Of a stretch of 63,328 bases of DNA, positions 36,306 through 43,631 are shown piece by piece. Position 1 is the stretch's first letter, and every line of letters begins with the position of its first letter. The stretch is from positions 1 through 63,328 of the forward strand of contig VHCN01000015.1 in the NCBI GenBank assembly GCA_016871675.1, read 5' to 3'. A program made the translations under genes and the position numbers. The notes under the pieces were generated by a model. That model ran no database searches. It was not told the origin of the DNA and worked only from the letters and a program-made list of their open reading frames with translations. This DNA is from Verrucomicrobiota bacterium. Its GTDB lineage: Bacteria; Verrucomicrobiota; Verrucomicrobiia; Limisphaerales; VHCN01.

Positions 36306-37637
36306 ATGATAGCCGCTGCGCTCAAACGCCACCGTGCCACCGCCGCAACCTTCTCCGTTTCGACGGCGCTCGCCCTGTTCGCAGGCTGCGCCACCACGGA
36401 CCGCGACGCGGGCTTCGTCGACCTTTTCAACGGGCGCAATCTTGACGGCTGGCAGCACGTCGGCAAAGGCTCCGGCTACGTCGTGAAGGATGGCATGCTC
36501 ATCTGCCCGAAAGGCGGCGGCGGAAAACTCTTCTCCGAGAAACAATACGCCGACTTCGTGCTGCGACTCGACTTCCGCCTCGAGGCCGGCGGCAACAACG
36601 GCATCGCCATCCGCTGCCCGCTTTCCGACAACGCACCGCACCTGCTTGGCACGGAAATCCAGATTCTCGACGACAACGACCCGAAGTATTCGAAGCTCAA
36701 GCCCGCGCAGTATTGCGGATCGATTTACGACGTCATCCCCCCGAAACGCGGCGCCGTCGCCGCGGCGGGACAATGGAATTCCTACGAGATCACCTATCGC
36801 GGCCGTCGTGCCCGTGTGGTGCTCAACGGCAAGGTCATCGTGAACGCCAATCTTAACGACGTCACCGACGCCGAGACGCTCACCAAACATCCCGGCCTTC
36901 TGCGCGACAAGGGCCACGTCGGGTTCCTCGGCCACGGCGACCAGGTGGAGTTCCGAAACATCCGCATCAAGGAACTGCCGGTCATCGCGCTGCACAACGT
37001 GCCGCCCGAGGGATTCGAGCGCCTCTACACCGGCCGCGACCTCGAAGGCTGGCGCGGCGCGCTCAAGGGCAAGGCAGGCAGCCCGCCCGGCCGCGCCGCG
37101 CTGCCGAAGGACGAACTCGGAAAGCTCCAGAAGGAGGCCGACGATAACATGCGCGCCCACTGGCATCCCGTCGCCGGCGGCGACCTCATTTTCGACGGCA
37201 AAGGCCGCAACCTCGTCACCGCGCGCGACTACGCGGACTACGAATTGCTCGTGGACTGGAAGATTGCGCCGCTCGGCGACAGCGGCATCTACCTGCGCGG
37301 CCAGCCGCAGGTGCAGATTTGGGACCGCGAAGACAAGCGCGGCAACCCGAAGCGCCTCGGCTCCGGCGGCCTTTACAACAACCAGAAAAACCCGACCGAC
37401 CCGCTCGTCTTCGCCGACCACGCGCCCGGCGACTGGAACCGTTTCCGCATCCTGATGATCGGCGAGAAAGTGCACGTGTTCCTCAACAGCGAGCTCGTCG
37501 TGAACAACACAACGCTGGAAAACTACTTCGAGCGCGGCAAGCCGCTGCCGGCGACGGGCCCCATCGAGCTGCAAAACCACGGCAACACGCTCTGGTTCCG
37601 CAACGTCTTCATCCGGGAGATCAAGCGGGGGAAGTAG
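36306..37637 (+). CDS. Tandem DUF1080 lipoprotein (3-keto-disaccharide hydrolase-like)
   Basis: 443 residues from the ATG at 36306, with a TTG at 36288 also in frame. A signal peptide ends in the lipobox LFAG-C. Two DUF1080 domains of the concanavalin-like fold follow: about 35-225 (FVDLFNGRNLDGWQHVGKG ... LRLDFRLEAGGNNGIAIRCP) and about 235-443 (GFERLYTGRDLEGWRG ... LLVDWKIAPLGDSGIYLRGQ). Some DUF1080 proteins hydrolyse 3-keto-glucosides in the same pathways in which ThuA proteins occur, and a ThuA gene is present at the left of this window. The second copy carries an insert of about 40 residues after GWRGALKG. The tail overlaps a convergent pseudogene by 17 bases. Confidence 0.85.
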   Translation: MIAAALKRHRATAATFSVSTALALFAGCATTDRDAGFVDLFNGRNLDGWQHVGKGSGYVVKDGMLICPKGGGGKLFSEKQYADFVLRLDFRLEAGGNNGIAIRCPLSDNAPHLLGTEIQILDDNDPKYSKLKPAQYCGSIYDVIPPKRGAVAAAGQWNSYEITYRGRRARVVLNGKVIVNANLNDVTDAETLTKHPGLLRDKGHVGFLGHGDQVEFRNIRIKELPVIALHNVPPEGFERLYTGRDLEGWRGALKGKAGSPPGRAALPKDELGKLQKEADDNMRAHWHPVAGGDLIFDGKGRNLVTARDYADYELLVDWKIAPLGDSGIYLRGQPQVQIWDREDKRGNPKRLGSGGLYNNQKNPTDPLVFADHAPGDWNRFRILMIGEKVHVFLNSELVVNNTTLENYFERGKPLPATGPIELQNHGNTLWFRNVFIREIKRGK

Positions 37638-38027
37638 GAGCTGTCGGACCTCGTTCCCCGCCCAGCGCTTCACGAGCAGCTTGGGCCCACACGCTCGCTG
37701 ACACCTGGTCCGGGGCGTCGTTTGGGTAGGTGTCGGTGATGGGGCCGCCGGCGAGCCGAACTTGCTCCAGATAATCCAAACAGCGCTATCCATCGTTGCT
37801 TCCGCAGCTTCGAGCGCCCCTTGAGTATCGGCCTGACGCAGCGCTTCAGCCACAGATTTTGCACTATAGTAATTCGAATACTCAGAAAACAGTTGATGTG
37901 CAACTAGCCGGGATTCAGTTCGCTTACTTGCCTTTGTTGCAGAAATCCATGCCACAATTATGCAGCATCCGATGCTGACTGATATCGTGATGAACTGTGA
38001 TTTTATCGCATTCTTGAATGAACACAT
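37621..38027 (-). pseudogene. Small membrane protein with a frameshift
   Basis: The gene starts at ATG 38027-38025, preceded on its strand by AAGGAG four bases upstream, one of the best ribosome sites in the window. MCSFKNAIKSQF leads into one transmembrane helix (ITISVSIGCCIIVAWISA) and a soluble helix with SAKSVAEALRQADTQGALEA and ATMDSAV. The frame then drifts into nonsense, while the adjacent frame reads sensibly from about 37785: LDYLEQVRLAGGPITDTYPN, DAPDQVSASVWAQAAREALGG, ending at TGA 37623-37621. A one-base shift near 37785 therefore splits it. The first 240 bases are clearly poorer in GC than the neighbours. It is either a decaying acquired gene or a sequencing error. The function is unknown; similar exported helix proteins occur as orphans in Verrucomicrobiota. 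Confidence 0.55.
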
Positions 38028-38454
38028 AACACTCCTTGCGTAAGAGTTTGTCGTTGAGGAAGAAAAAGGCGTCCGGGGTGGGCGGACGGGTTTTGGGCGA
38101 GGAAGAAATGGCGTCCGGGATGGCGGGATGGGTTTTCCCGGAAAGGAAGAGCAGCGTTCGGGCAAGGGGAACGGCTTTTTTGTCTCGTCGCAGATGCGTC
38201 CTGCGCGGCGGACGTGTTCGACTCGGGGGTGAGAAAGCCTCCGCCTATCGGGCGAGAGGGCGAGAGTATATGAGCCCCACCTTCATCTGGATCGTAGATA
38301 CGCCTACCAGCAGGACTCCTCCAGGTGCAAGCCTCTTCTTCAATCGGTCGGCTCACAGAGCCGACGCTACACCGGACAGGGCTCCTTCAAGCCGTCGCGT
38401 CCCCTCCGGCAAAGAGCCGTGTGCTGCCGGAGTGGCGGCTTGGGCGCGTTCGGT
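38028..38454. other. Gene-free stretch before the kinase gene
   Basis: No credible coding frame. From left it holds the ribosome site of the frameshifted gene, a degenerate tandem repeat (38056 to about 38225), a GAGAGGGCGAGAG stretch near 38250-38270, and a small perfect hairpin GTCGGCT-CACAG-AGCCGAC (38347-38365). The hairpin lies downstream of the kinase stop on the minus strand and could be its terminator, although no T-run accompanies it. Confidence 0.5.
38056..38225. repeat. Degenerate tandem repeat, unit about 43 bases
   Basis: Unit 1 (38056-38098) starts GAGGAAGAAAAAGGCGTCCG and ends GGGTTTTGGGC. Unit 2 (38099-38140) starts GAGGAAGAAATGGCGTCCGG and ends GGGTTTTCCCG. A third, poorer copy (about 38141-38180) reads GAAAGGAAGAGCAGCGTTCG and ends GGCTTTT. 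A fourth may run to about 38225. Copies decay from left to right. The unit is not a multiple of three, so it is not a coding repeat. Confidence 0.55.
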
Positions 38455-40881
38455 CTACTGCTTTCCGTTCTTCGCCTCCAACTCTTTCCAGAACGCATCC
38501 GCGGTCTGGACCGAGTCCCAGTTGGTGCCCTTCGGTTCGCGGCCGATGCGCTTGAGGGCCGGAAGGTCGCGAAGGGCCTCGATGTTCTTGTATCTGGGCG
38601 GGAGCGAAAGGTGCTCGAGACGCGTGCACTCGGCAAGCGGCGCGAGATCGAGCACCGCCACGATGCCGTCGAGACGCAAGGTTCCGAGCGGCAGGCCACG
38701 CAGGGGCGCAAGGTCGGTCACCGGCGTGCGGTGCAAGTTGAGGTTTGTCAGTTGCAGTTCGCGAAGCGGCCGCAGGTCGGAGACGCCGGTGGCGGAAAGG
38801 TCCAGTTTGCCGAGCGGGCCCACCTGCAGCGGCGAAAGGTCGCGGATGCGCAGGTTGTTGGACAGGTTGAGGTCCTCGATCGGCGCGCGCGTGAGCGGGG
38901 TGAGATCGTCCACGCGCGTCCCCGAGAGGTCGAGCCAGGCGAGCGGCATGCCGCGGAGAGCGGCGATATTGGTCACGGCGGTGCGCGCGAGATTCAGGCT
39001 CGTCAACGGCATGTCCCGCAACGCAGAGATGTCGGAGAGACGCGTGTTTCCGGGCCGGGCGCCGGACAGGTCGAGCTGGAGAAAGCCATCGGCGTTGCGG
39101 GTGAGCTCCCCGTGGAGGCCCGCCTTGCGGAGGACGGCCTTCCAGGAGTCGTGAATCTGCTGCGCGCCGCGCCCAAAGCGCGGCATCAGCGCGGTGAGCT
39201 CCGCGTCGCGCCCCTGATTGCGCATGGCGACGAACAACTCGCTGAAGCTCTCCGCGGACAACGTCTCGCGGCTGGGATTGTCGCGGAGGATTTTCTCGCA
39301 GACTTCAAGGTTGTCGCGGGCGAGCAGGTGGGCGGGTGAAAGCTGGAGTGCGCTCGCAAAATCGTCCCGGGCGTCCGCGAAGCGCATCTGGCTCTGGTAA
39401 AGCTGGCCGCGCAGCACGTAGTAATCGGCTTCCTTGGGATCGAGCGAGATGGCGTAGGAGATTTTCTGGATCGCGCGCGCGAACTTGCGCTCGCCCATGA
39501 GCAGCCGCGCCTCGGCGTAGATGCTCGGTGCCGTCGCACGCAGTTCCTCGAGCGTCCGGGTGACGTTGATGAACGTCGCGATGCCGAGCGAGAGCAGGAG
39601 GATTCCCGCGATGCCCACGAGCGTGAACTCCGTGCGGCGCCGCTTGAGGGCGAGCAGGAAGAGCGTCACCGTGGTCGCCTTCTCGGCGCTGGTCGCGTAG
39701 CCGTTTTGGAACGCGGTGATGTCGCGCTGCAAATCCGCGACGGTCTGGTATCGCCGTTCGGGCAGTCGCTCCATGGCCTTCATGGTGACGGCGGACATCG
39801 CGGCGGGGATGCGGCGGTCCGGGCAGTGCACGAGCGGCGGGATGACGTCCCCGAAGACCTTGAGCGCATCGCGGTCCTGCACCGACGTGCGGGTGTTGAA
39901 CTGGGTGGGGGGCAGGATCCTGCCGGCCGCGACGTTCTCGAGCACTTCGCGGACGTCGTCGCCTGTGACCGGCGGGTGCAGCGTCAGGATCGTGTAGAGG
40001 ATCGCGCCGAGCGCGTAGATGTCGGTCTGGACGTCGATGGCATCGGTGCGCGCCTCGGCTTGCTCGGGCGCCATGTAGCGGGGCGTGCCTTTGACCTGTC
40101 CGTCGAGGGTGCGGAAGGAGTCCCGGCCGGCGAGCTCGGAGGGCAGCATCGGCGCGGCGGGCGTCGCGCCGGCGTTGGCGAGGCCCGTCGGGAGCACCTT
40201 CGCCAATCCCCAGTCCATCACGAGCACTTCGCCGTAATCGCCGACCATGATGTTGTCGGGTTTCAGGTCGCGGTGAATGACGCCGCGGGAGTGGGCGTAG
40301 GCGACGCCGTCGCAGACCTTCTGAAAAATCGTGAGCAACTGGCCGAGCGGAAACTTGGCGACTGTGTCCGTGTCGTTGTTGCGAATGTCGGTGAGGATCT
40401 GGCTCAAGGTGCGGCCCCCGACCATGCGCATGGTGTAGAACAGCGTGCCGTCGGCGGTGACGGCCATCTCGTAAAGCGGGACGATGTTCGGGTGCTCCAA
40501 CTGCCCGGTGATGCGCGCCTCGGTCACAAATCGCTGCACTTTTTCCTCGGACAGCGCCGCGCCCGGCAACATGACTTTCAGCGCGACTGTGCGCAGCACA
40601 TTCTTGTCTTCCGCGCTCAGCACCGCGCCCATGCCGCCGAGTGCGATGACGTTCTTGATTTCGAAGAAGCCGCTGTCGTTTACGGGGCGCGGGACGACCA
40701 CAAGCGCGGTTGCCCCGCCCGTGCCGGAGCTGGTCTTGGATCGCGCGGTGAGATACCGCGAAACGGTCACATTCCCGCGGCCGGTCTCCGTCTCAAGCAG
40801 CGGCCTGAGGCGGGCGAGGAGCGCATCCGCGGAGATTTCCTCGGACTCCTGCTGGTCTGGGTTGCCTGTCCCGTTTGCCAT
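38455..40881 (-). CDS. Ser/Thr protein kinase with TPR-like and LRR regions
   Basis: 808 residues from the ATG at 40881. The Hanks-type kinase domain spans about 70-345: glycine loop ALGGMGAVLSAED, Lys102 (VALKV), Glu122, HRDLKPDN (His203-Asp205), and DWG (223-225) where DFG is usual; DWG is common in bacterial kinases of this group. An activation segment PRYMAPEQAEARTDAIDVQTD follows. One transmembrane helix lies near 418-440 (LVGIAGILLLSLGIATFI). The outside part has a TPR-like helical pair (YYVLRGQLYQSQMRFADARD) and about seven leucine-rich repeats at 607-790 (SLNLARTAVTNIAALRGMPL type). The ending QTADAFWKELEAK is familiar in verrucomicrobial kinases. It is likely an envelope sensor kinase. 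It starts leaderless and appears monocistronic. Confidence 0.88.
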   Translation of the reverse strand: MANGTGNPDQQESEEISADALLARLRPLLETETGRGNVTVSRYLTARSKTSSGTGGATALVVVPRPVNDSGFFEIKNVIALGGMGAVLSAEDKNVLRTVALKVMLPGAALSEEKVQRFVTEARITGQLEHPNIVPLYEMAVTADGTLFYTMRMVGGRTLSQILTDIRNNDTDTVAKFPLGQLLTIFQKVCDGVAYAHSRGVIHRDLKPDNIMVGDYGEVLVMDWGLAKVLPTGLANAGATPAAPMLPSELAGRDSFRTLDGQVKGTPRYMAPEQAEARTDAIDVQTDIYALGAILYTILTLHPPVTGDDVREVLENVAAGRILPPTQFNTRTSVQDRDALKVFGDVIPPLVHCPDRRIPAAMSAVTMKAMERLPERRYQTVADLQRDITAFQNGYATSAEKATTVTLFLLALKRRRTEFTLVGIAGILLLSLGIATFINVTRTLEELRATAPSIYAEARLLMGERKFARAIQKISYAISLDPKEADYYVLRGQLYQSQMRFADARDDFASALQLSPAHLLARDNLEVCEKILRDNPSRETLSAESFSELFVAMRNQGRDAELTALMPRFGRGAQQIHDSWKAVLRKAGLHGELTRNADGFLQLDLSGARPGNTRLSDISALRDMPLTSLNLARTAVTNIAALRGMPLAWLDLSGTRVDDLTPLTRAPIEDLNLSNNLRIRDLSPLQVGPLGKLDLSATGVSDLRPLRELQLTNLNLHRTPVTDLAPLRGLPLGTLRLDGIVAVLDLAPLAECTRLEHLSLPPRYKNIEALRDLPALKRIGREPKGTNWDSVQTADAFWKELEAKNGKQ

Positions 40882-40889
40882 TGTTGAGG

Positions 40890-40918
40890 AGGCTACGGGC
40901 ACTCACGCCCGGCTGCAA
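40890..40918 (-). promoter_or_regulatory. Promoter of the kinase gene, leaderless
   Basis: On the minus strand TTGCAG (40918-40913), 17 bases, TAGCCT (40895-40890), then eight bases to the ATG at 40881. The upstream in-frame GTG at 40902 lies inside the promoter, which supports the ATG. Confidence 0.45.
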
Positions 40919-40988
40919 CCTCCCGCTCCCGCGCACCGTAACTGGTGTGATGACGCCCGAGAATACAGGAAACTACGTGGAAGCCCGC

Positions 40989-42479
40989 TCAAGCGGACTG
41001 GGAGGCGAGCTGGCGCAGCGAAGTCTTCAACACCTTTCCCGTGGCGTTTCGGGGCAGGGCCGAAAGGAACCTCGCATGGCGCGGCACCTTGTAGTCGGCA
41101 AGTTTCTCGCGGACGAATTGCAACAGCGCCTTCTCGTCGATCGTCACGCCCTCGGCGGGCACGACGAACGCGAGCGGTTGCTCGCCTTTGCGCGCGTCGG
41201 GGATGCCGATGACCGCGGCTTCCTTCACTCCGGGAAACTTGTAGAGAATCTCCTCGATCTCGCGCGGGTAGACGTTGATGCCGTTGACCAGGAGCATGTC
41301 CTTCTTGCGGTCGGTGATGTGGAAGTAGCCGTCGCTCGCGCGATGCCCGATGTCGCCGGTCAGCAGCCACCCGTTGCGGATGGCGTTCGCCGTTTCCTCC
41401 GGTTTGTTCCAATATCCGGCCATCACGTTTCCGCCGCGGACGCAAATCTCGCCGGTCTGATCGTCCCCGAGCATCGCGCCCGCCTCGTCCTGCACGCTCA
41501 TCTCGACATTCGGGATCGGCAGTCCGATCGAGCCGGCCTTCCACGGGCCGCGCAGCGGATTGAGGCTCACCACGGGACTCGCCTCGCTCAACCCGTAGCC
41601 CTCGATCAACGGCACCGGCATCTTCGCGTTGAACTCGTTCAGGATCTCCATCGGCAGCGGCGCGCCCCCGCTGACACACACACGCAACGGGCTGTTCGCC
41701 GGCATCCCGGCGTGCGCCAGCGTGCGGAAGAACTGCGGCACCGCGGGCAGCAACGTGGCCTGCCGGTGGAGAATCTCGGCGAGAATGTTCTTCGGCGGAT
41801 GCAACGAACGGATGATGACCATCGAACCGCCGATGAGCATCGGGAGCAGCATCCCCACCGTCATCATGAAGCTGTGGAACAGCGGCAGCAGCACGACGAA
41901 TCGGTCGTGCGGCACGGCTTCCAGCACGCGCCGGCAACTGTCGATGTTGTGAAGCAGGTTCCCGTGGGTGAGCATCGCGCCCTTCGGATGGCCGGTGGTC
42001 CCGCTTGTGTAAATCAGCACGGCAAGATCATCGCGCGCCCGCGCCGGGAGTGGCAGGGCAGGGGACGTCCCGGCTGCGTCCGCACCGAACGACTCCACGG
42101 ACCACACGCGCAGCGACGGCCGGGTCGCGGTGAGCTTCGCGATCGACTCCGCCATCGACCCGTCACTGATGAGGACGTCCACGCCGGCATCCTCGAGCAT
42201 GAACCGCACTTCGTCCGGCTTGAGGAAGTTGTTGATCGGCACCGCGACCGCACCCGCGAACTGGATTGCAAACCACGCCGGAATGAACTCCGGGCAGTTC
42301 TTCAGCCACAACGCAACCCGGTCGCCGGGCTTCACACCGAGCGGACCCGCCAGGGTCCCGGCAAGCGAAACCGTCTGGCGCAGGACCGTCGCGTAGGTGA
42401 TCTCGATGTCGCCGTAGAAAAGGGCCGTGCGCTCAGCGTGCTTGTCCGCCGACTCCGCGAATGCGCGTGCGAGGTTCAT
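40989..42479 (-). CDS. AMP-forming acyl-CoA ligase
   Basis: 496 residues from the ATG at 42479 (MNLARAFAES). The ANL-superfamily motifs are all present: VLIYTSGTTGHPKGAMLTHGN near 155-175, the A5 motif EGYGLSEASPVVS, the A7 segment GWLLTGDIGHRASDGYFHITDR, hinge KKDMLLVNGINVYPREIE, and the A10 catalytic lysine in RNATGKVLKTSLR. It most resembles long-chain fatty-acid-CoA ligases (FadD family), activating a carboxylate to the acyl-AMP and then the CoA thioester. Substrate chain length cannot be read from sequence. It stands alone between two divergent promoters. Confidence 0.88.
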   Translation of the reverse strand: MNLARAFAESADKHAERTALFYGDIEITYATVLRQTVSLAGTLAGPLGVKPGDRVALWLKNCPEFIPAWFAIQFAGAVAVPINNFLKPDEVRFMLEDAGVDVLISDGSMAESIAKLTATRPSLRVWSVESFGADAAGTSPALPLPARARDDLAVLIYTSGTTGHPKGAMLTHGNLLHNIDSCRRVLEAVPHDRFVVLLPLFHSFMMTVGMLLPMLIGGSMVIIRSLHPPKNILAEILHRQATLLPAVPQFFRTLAHAGMPANSPLRVCVSGGAPLPMEILNEFNAKMPVPLIEGYGLSEASPVVSLNPLRGPWKAGSIGLPIPNVEMSVQDEAGAMLGDDQTGEICVRGGNVMAGYWNKPEETANAIRNGWLLTGDIGHRASDGYFHITDRKKDMLLVNGINVYPREIEEILYKFPGVKEAAVIGIPDARKGEQPLAFVVPAEGVTIDEKALLQFVREKLADYKVPRHARFLSALPRNATGKVLKTSLRQLASQSA

Positions 42480-42485
42480 GACGCG

Positions 42486-42514
42486 AGCGTAGTGCGGCCG
42501 AACACGGCCGAGAA
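42486..42514 (-). promoter_or_regulatory. Possible promoter of the acyl-CoA ligase gene
   Basis: On the minus strand TTCTCG, 17 bases, TACGCT (42491-42486), then six bases to the ATG at 42479. The -35 is poor. The -10 spacing repeats the leaderless arrangement seen at other first genes. Confidence 0.28.
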
Positions 42515-42607
42515 GCGGGAATTGCAATCGAAGCGTGCGGCCCTAGAATGCTGCGTCCTCCGGGTCGCACGACAGTTTGCGCGCCGGGGTCTTGTTGACT
42601 CCGCCAG

Positions 42608-42636
42608 TTGCCACAACCGCCGCGTCACGCCAGAAT
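42608..42636 (+). promoter_or_regulatory. Possible promoter of the CBS/MgtE gene
   Basis: TTGCCA (42608-42613), 17 bases, CAGAAT (42631-42636), then seven bases to the ATG at 42644. Confidence 0.35.
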
Positions 42637-42643
42637 TCAGGCC

Positions 42644-43627
42644 ATGGAATCCAAGCCCGACCCGCTGGTGCAGCCCGTCACGAGTCTCGCGCGTCGGGAC
42701 TTCACCGCGCTGCCGCAGGAACTCACCGTCGCGCAGGCGCTCGACCACATCCGCACCCAGGGCGTCGGCGAGAAGATCATCTATTTCTACGTCGTGGACG
42801 CCGACGGCTGTCTCGCGGGGGTGCTCCCGACGCGCCGCCTGCTCACCGGCGTGCTCGACCAGCGCATCCGCGACCTCATGATCGAGCGTGTCATCGCCAT
42901 CCCGCACACGGCCACGGTCATGGACGCCTGCGAGCTCTTCCTCTGCCACAAGTTCCTCGCGTTTCCCGTGGTGGATGCGGAGCGCAAACTCGTCGGCGTC
43001 GTGGATGTTGGCCTCTTCACCGAGGAAGTCGTGGATGTCTCCGAACGCGAGCGCATGGATGACGTGTTTCAAACGATCGGCTTCCGCGTGGCCGAAGTGC
43101 AGAACGCCTCGCCCGCAACGGCGTTCCGCTTCCGCTTCCCGTGGCTGCTCGCGACCATCGCGAGCGGAACGGTCTGCGCGATGCTGGCCGGGGCTTACGA
43201 AACGACGCTGGCGGGAAGCCTCGTGCTCGCGTTCTTCCTCACGCTTGTGCTCGGCCTCGGCGAAAGCGTGAGCGCGCAGTCGGTGACGGTGACGGTGCAG
43301 GCAATCCACGGGTTGAAGCACACGTGGGCGTGGTTCTGGAGCGCGTTCCGGCGCGAACTCGGGACCGCGTCGCTGCTCGGCGGCACGTGCGGCGCGGCGG
43401 TGGTCGCGGTCGTGTGGTTGTGGCGCGGCGAGGCCGCTCCCGCGCTCGTGATCGGCGGCAGCGTGTGCGCGAGCGTGGTGACGGCGAGCCTGCTCGGGGT
43501 GGCAATCCCGGCGTTGCTGCACGGGCTCAAGCTCGATCCGAAGATCGCCGCCGGCCCGGTCACGCTCGCGGTGGTGGACATCTTCACGTTGCTCTTTTAC
43601 TTCAACCTCGCGAGGGTGGCGCTGTAG
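42644..43627 (+). CDS. CBS-domain MgtE-like divalent cation transporter
   Basis: 327 residues from the ATG at 42644. Two CBS motifs cover about 15-135 (QALDHIRTQGVGEKIIYFYVVDADG, then RVIAIPHTATVMDACELFLCHKFLAFPVVDAERKLVGVVD with breaks). The MgtE membrane domain follows: FPWLLATIASGTVCAMLAGAYE, LAFFLTLVLGLGESVSAQSVTV, and helices to the end. GESVSAQ sits where MgtE has its GGNxGxQ selectivity segment, so the ion-binding region is altered. The N-terminal MgtE helical domain is missing, making the protein shorter than classical MgtE (about 450). Mg or another divalent metal is the probable cargo. pabB starts four bases downstream. Confidence 0.8.
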   Translation: MESKPDPLVQPVTSLARRDFTALPQELTVAQALDHIRTQGVGEKIIYFYVVDADGCLAGVLPTRRLLTGVLDQRIRDLMIERVIAIPHTATVMDACELFLCHKFLAFPVVDAERKLVGVVDVGLFTEEVVDVSERERMDDVFQTIGFRVAEVQNASPATAFRFRFPWLLATIASGTVCAMLAGAYETTLAGSLVLAFFLTLVLGLGESVSAQSVTVTVQAIHGLKHTWAWFWSAFRRELGTASLLGGTCGAAVVAVVWLWRGEAAPALVIGGSVCASVVTASLLGVAIPALLHGLKLDPKIAAGPVTLAVVDIFTLLFYFNLARVAL

Positions 43628-43631
43628 TCCG

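Noticed and set aside
36267-38165. A 632-codon minus-strand frame joining the small membrane protein to the antisense of DUF1080
   Set aside because: Only the segment from 38027 to about 37785 looks like protein. The rest is an antisense shadow reached because of the frameshift.
38056-38225. CRISPR array
   Set aside because: Copies are directly adjacent with no spacers, diverge quickly, and no cas genes are present.
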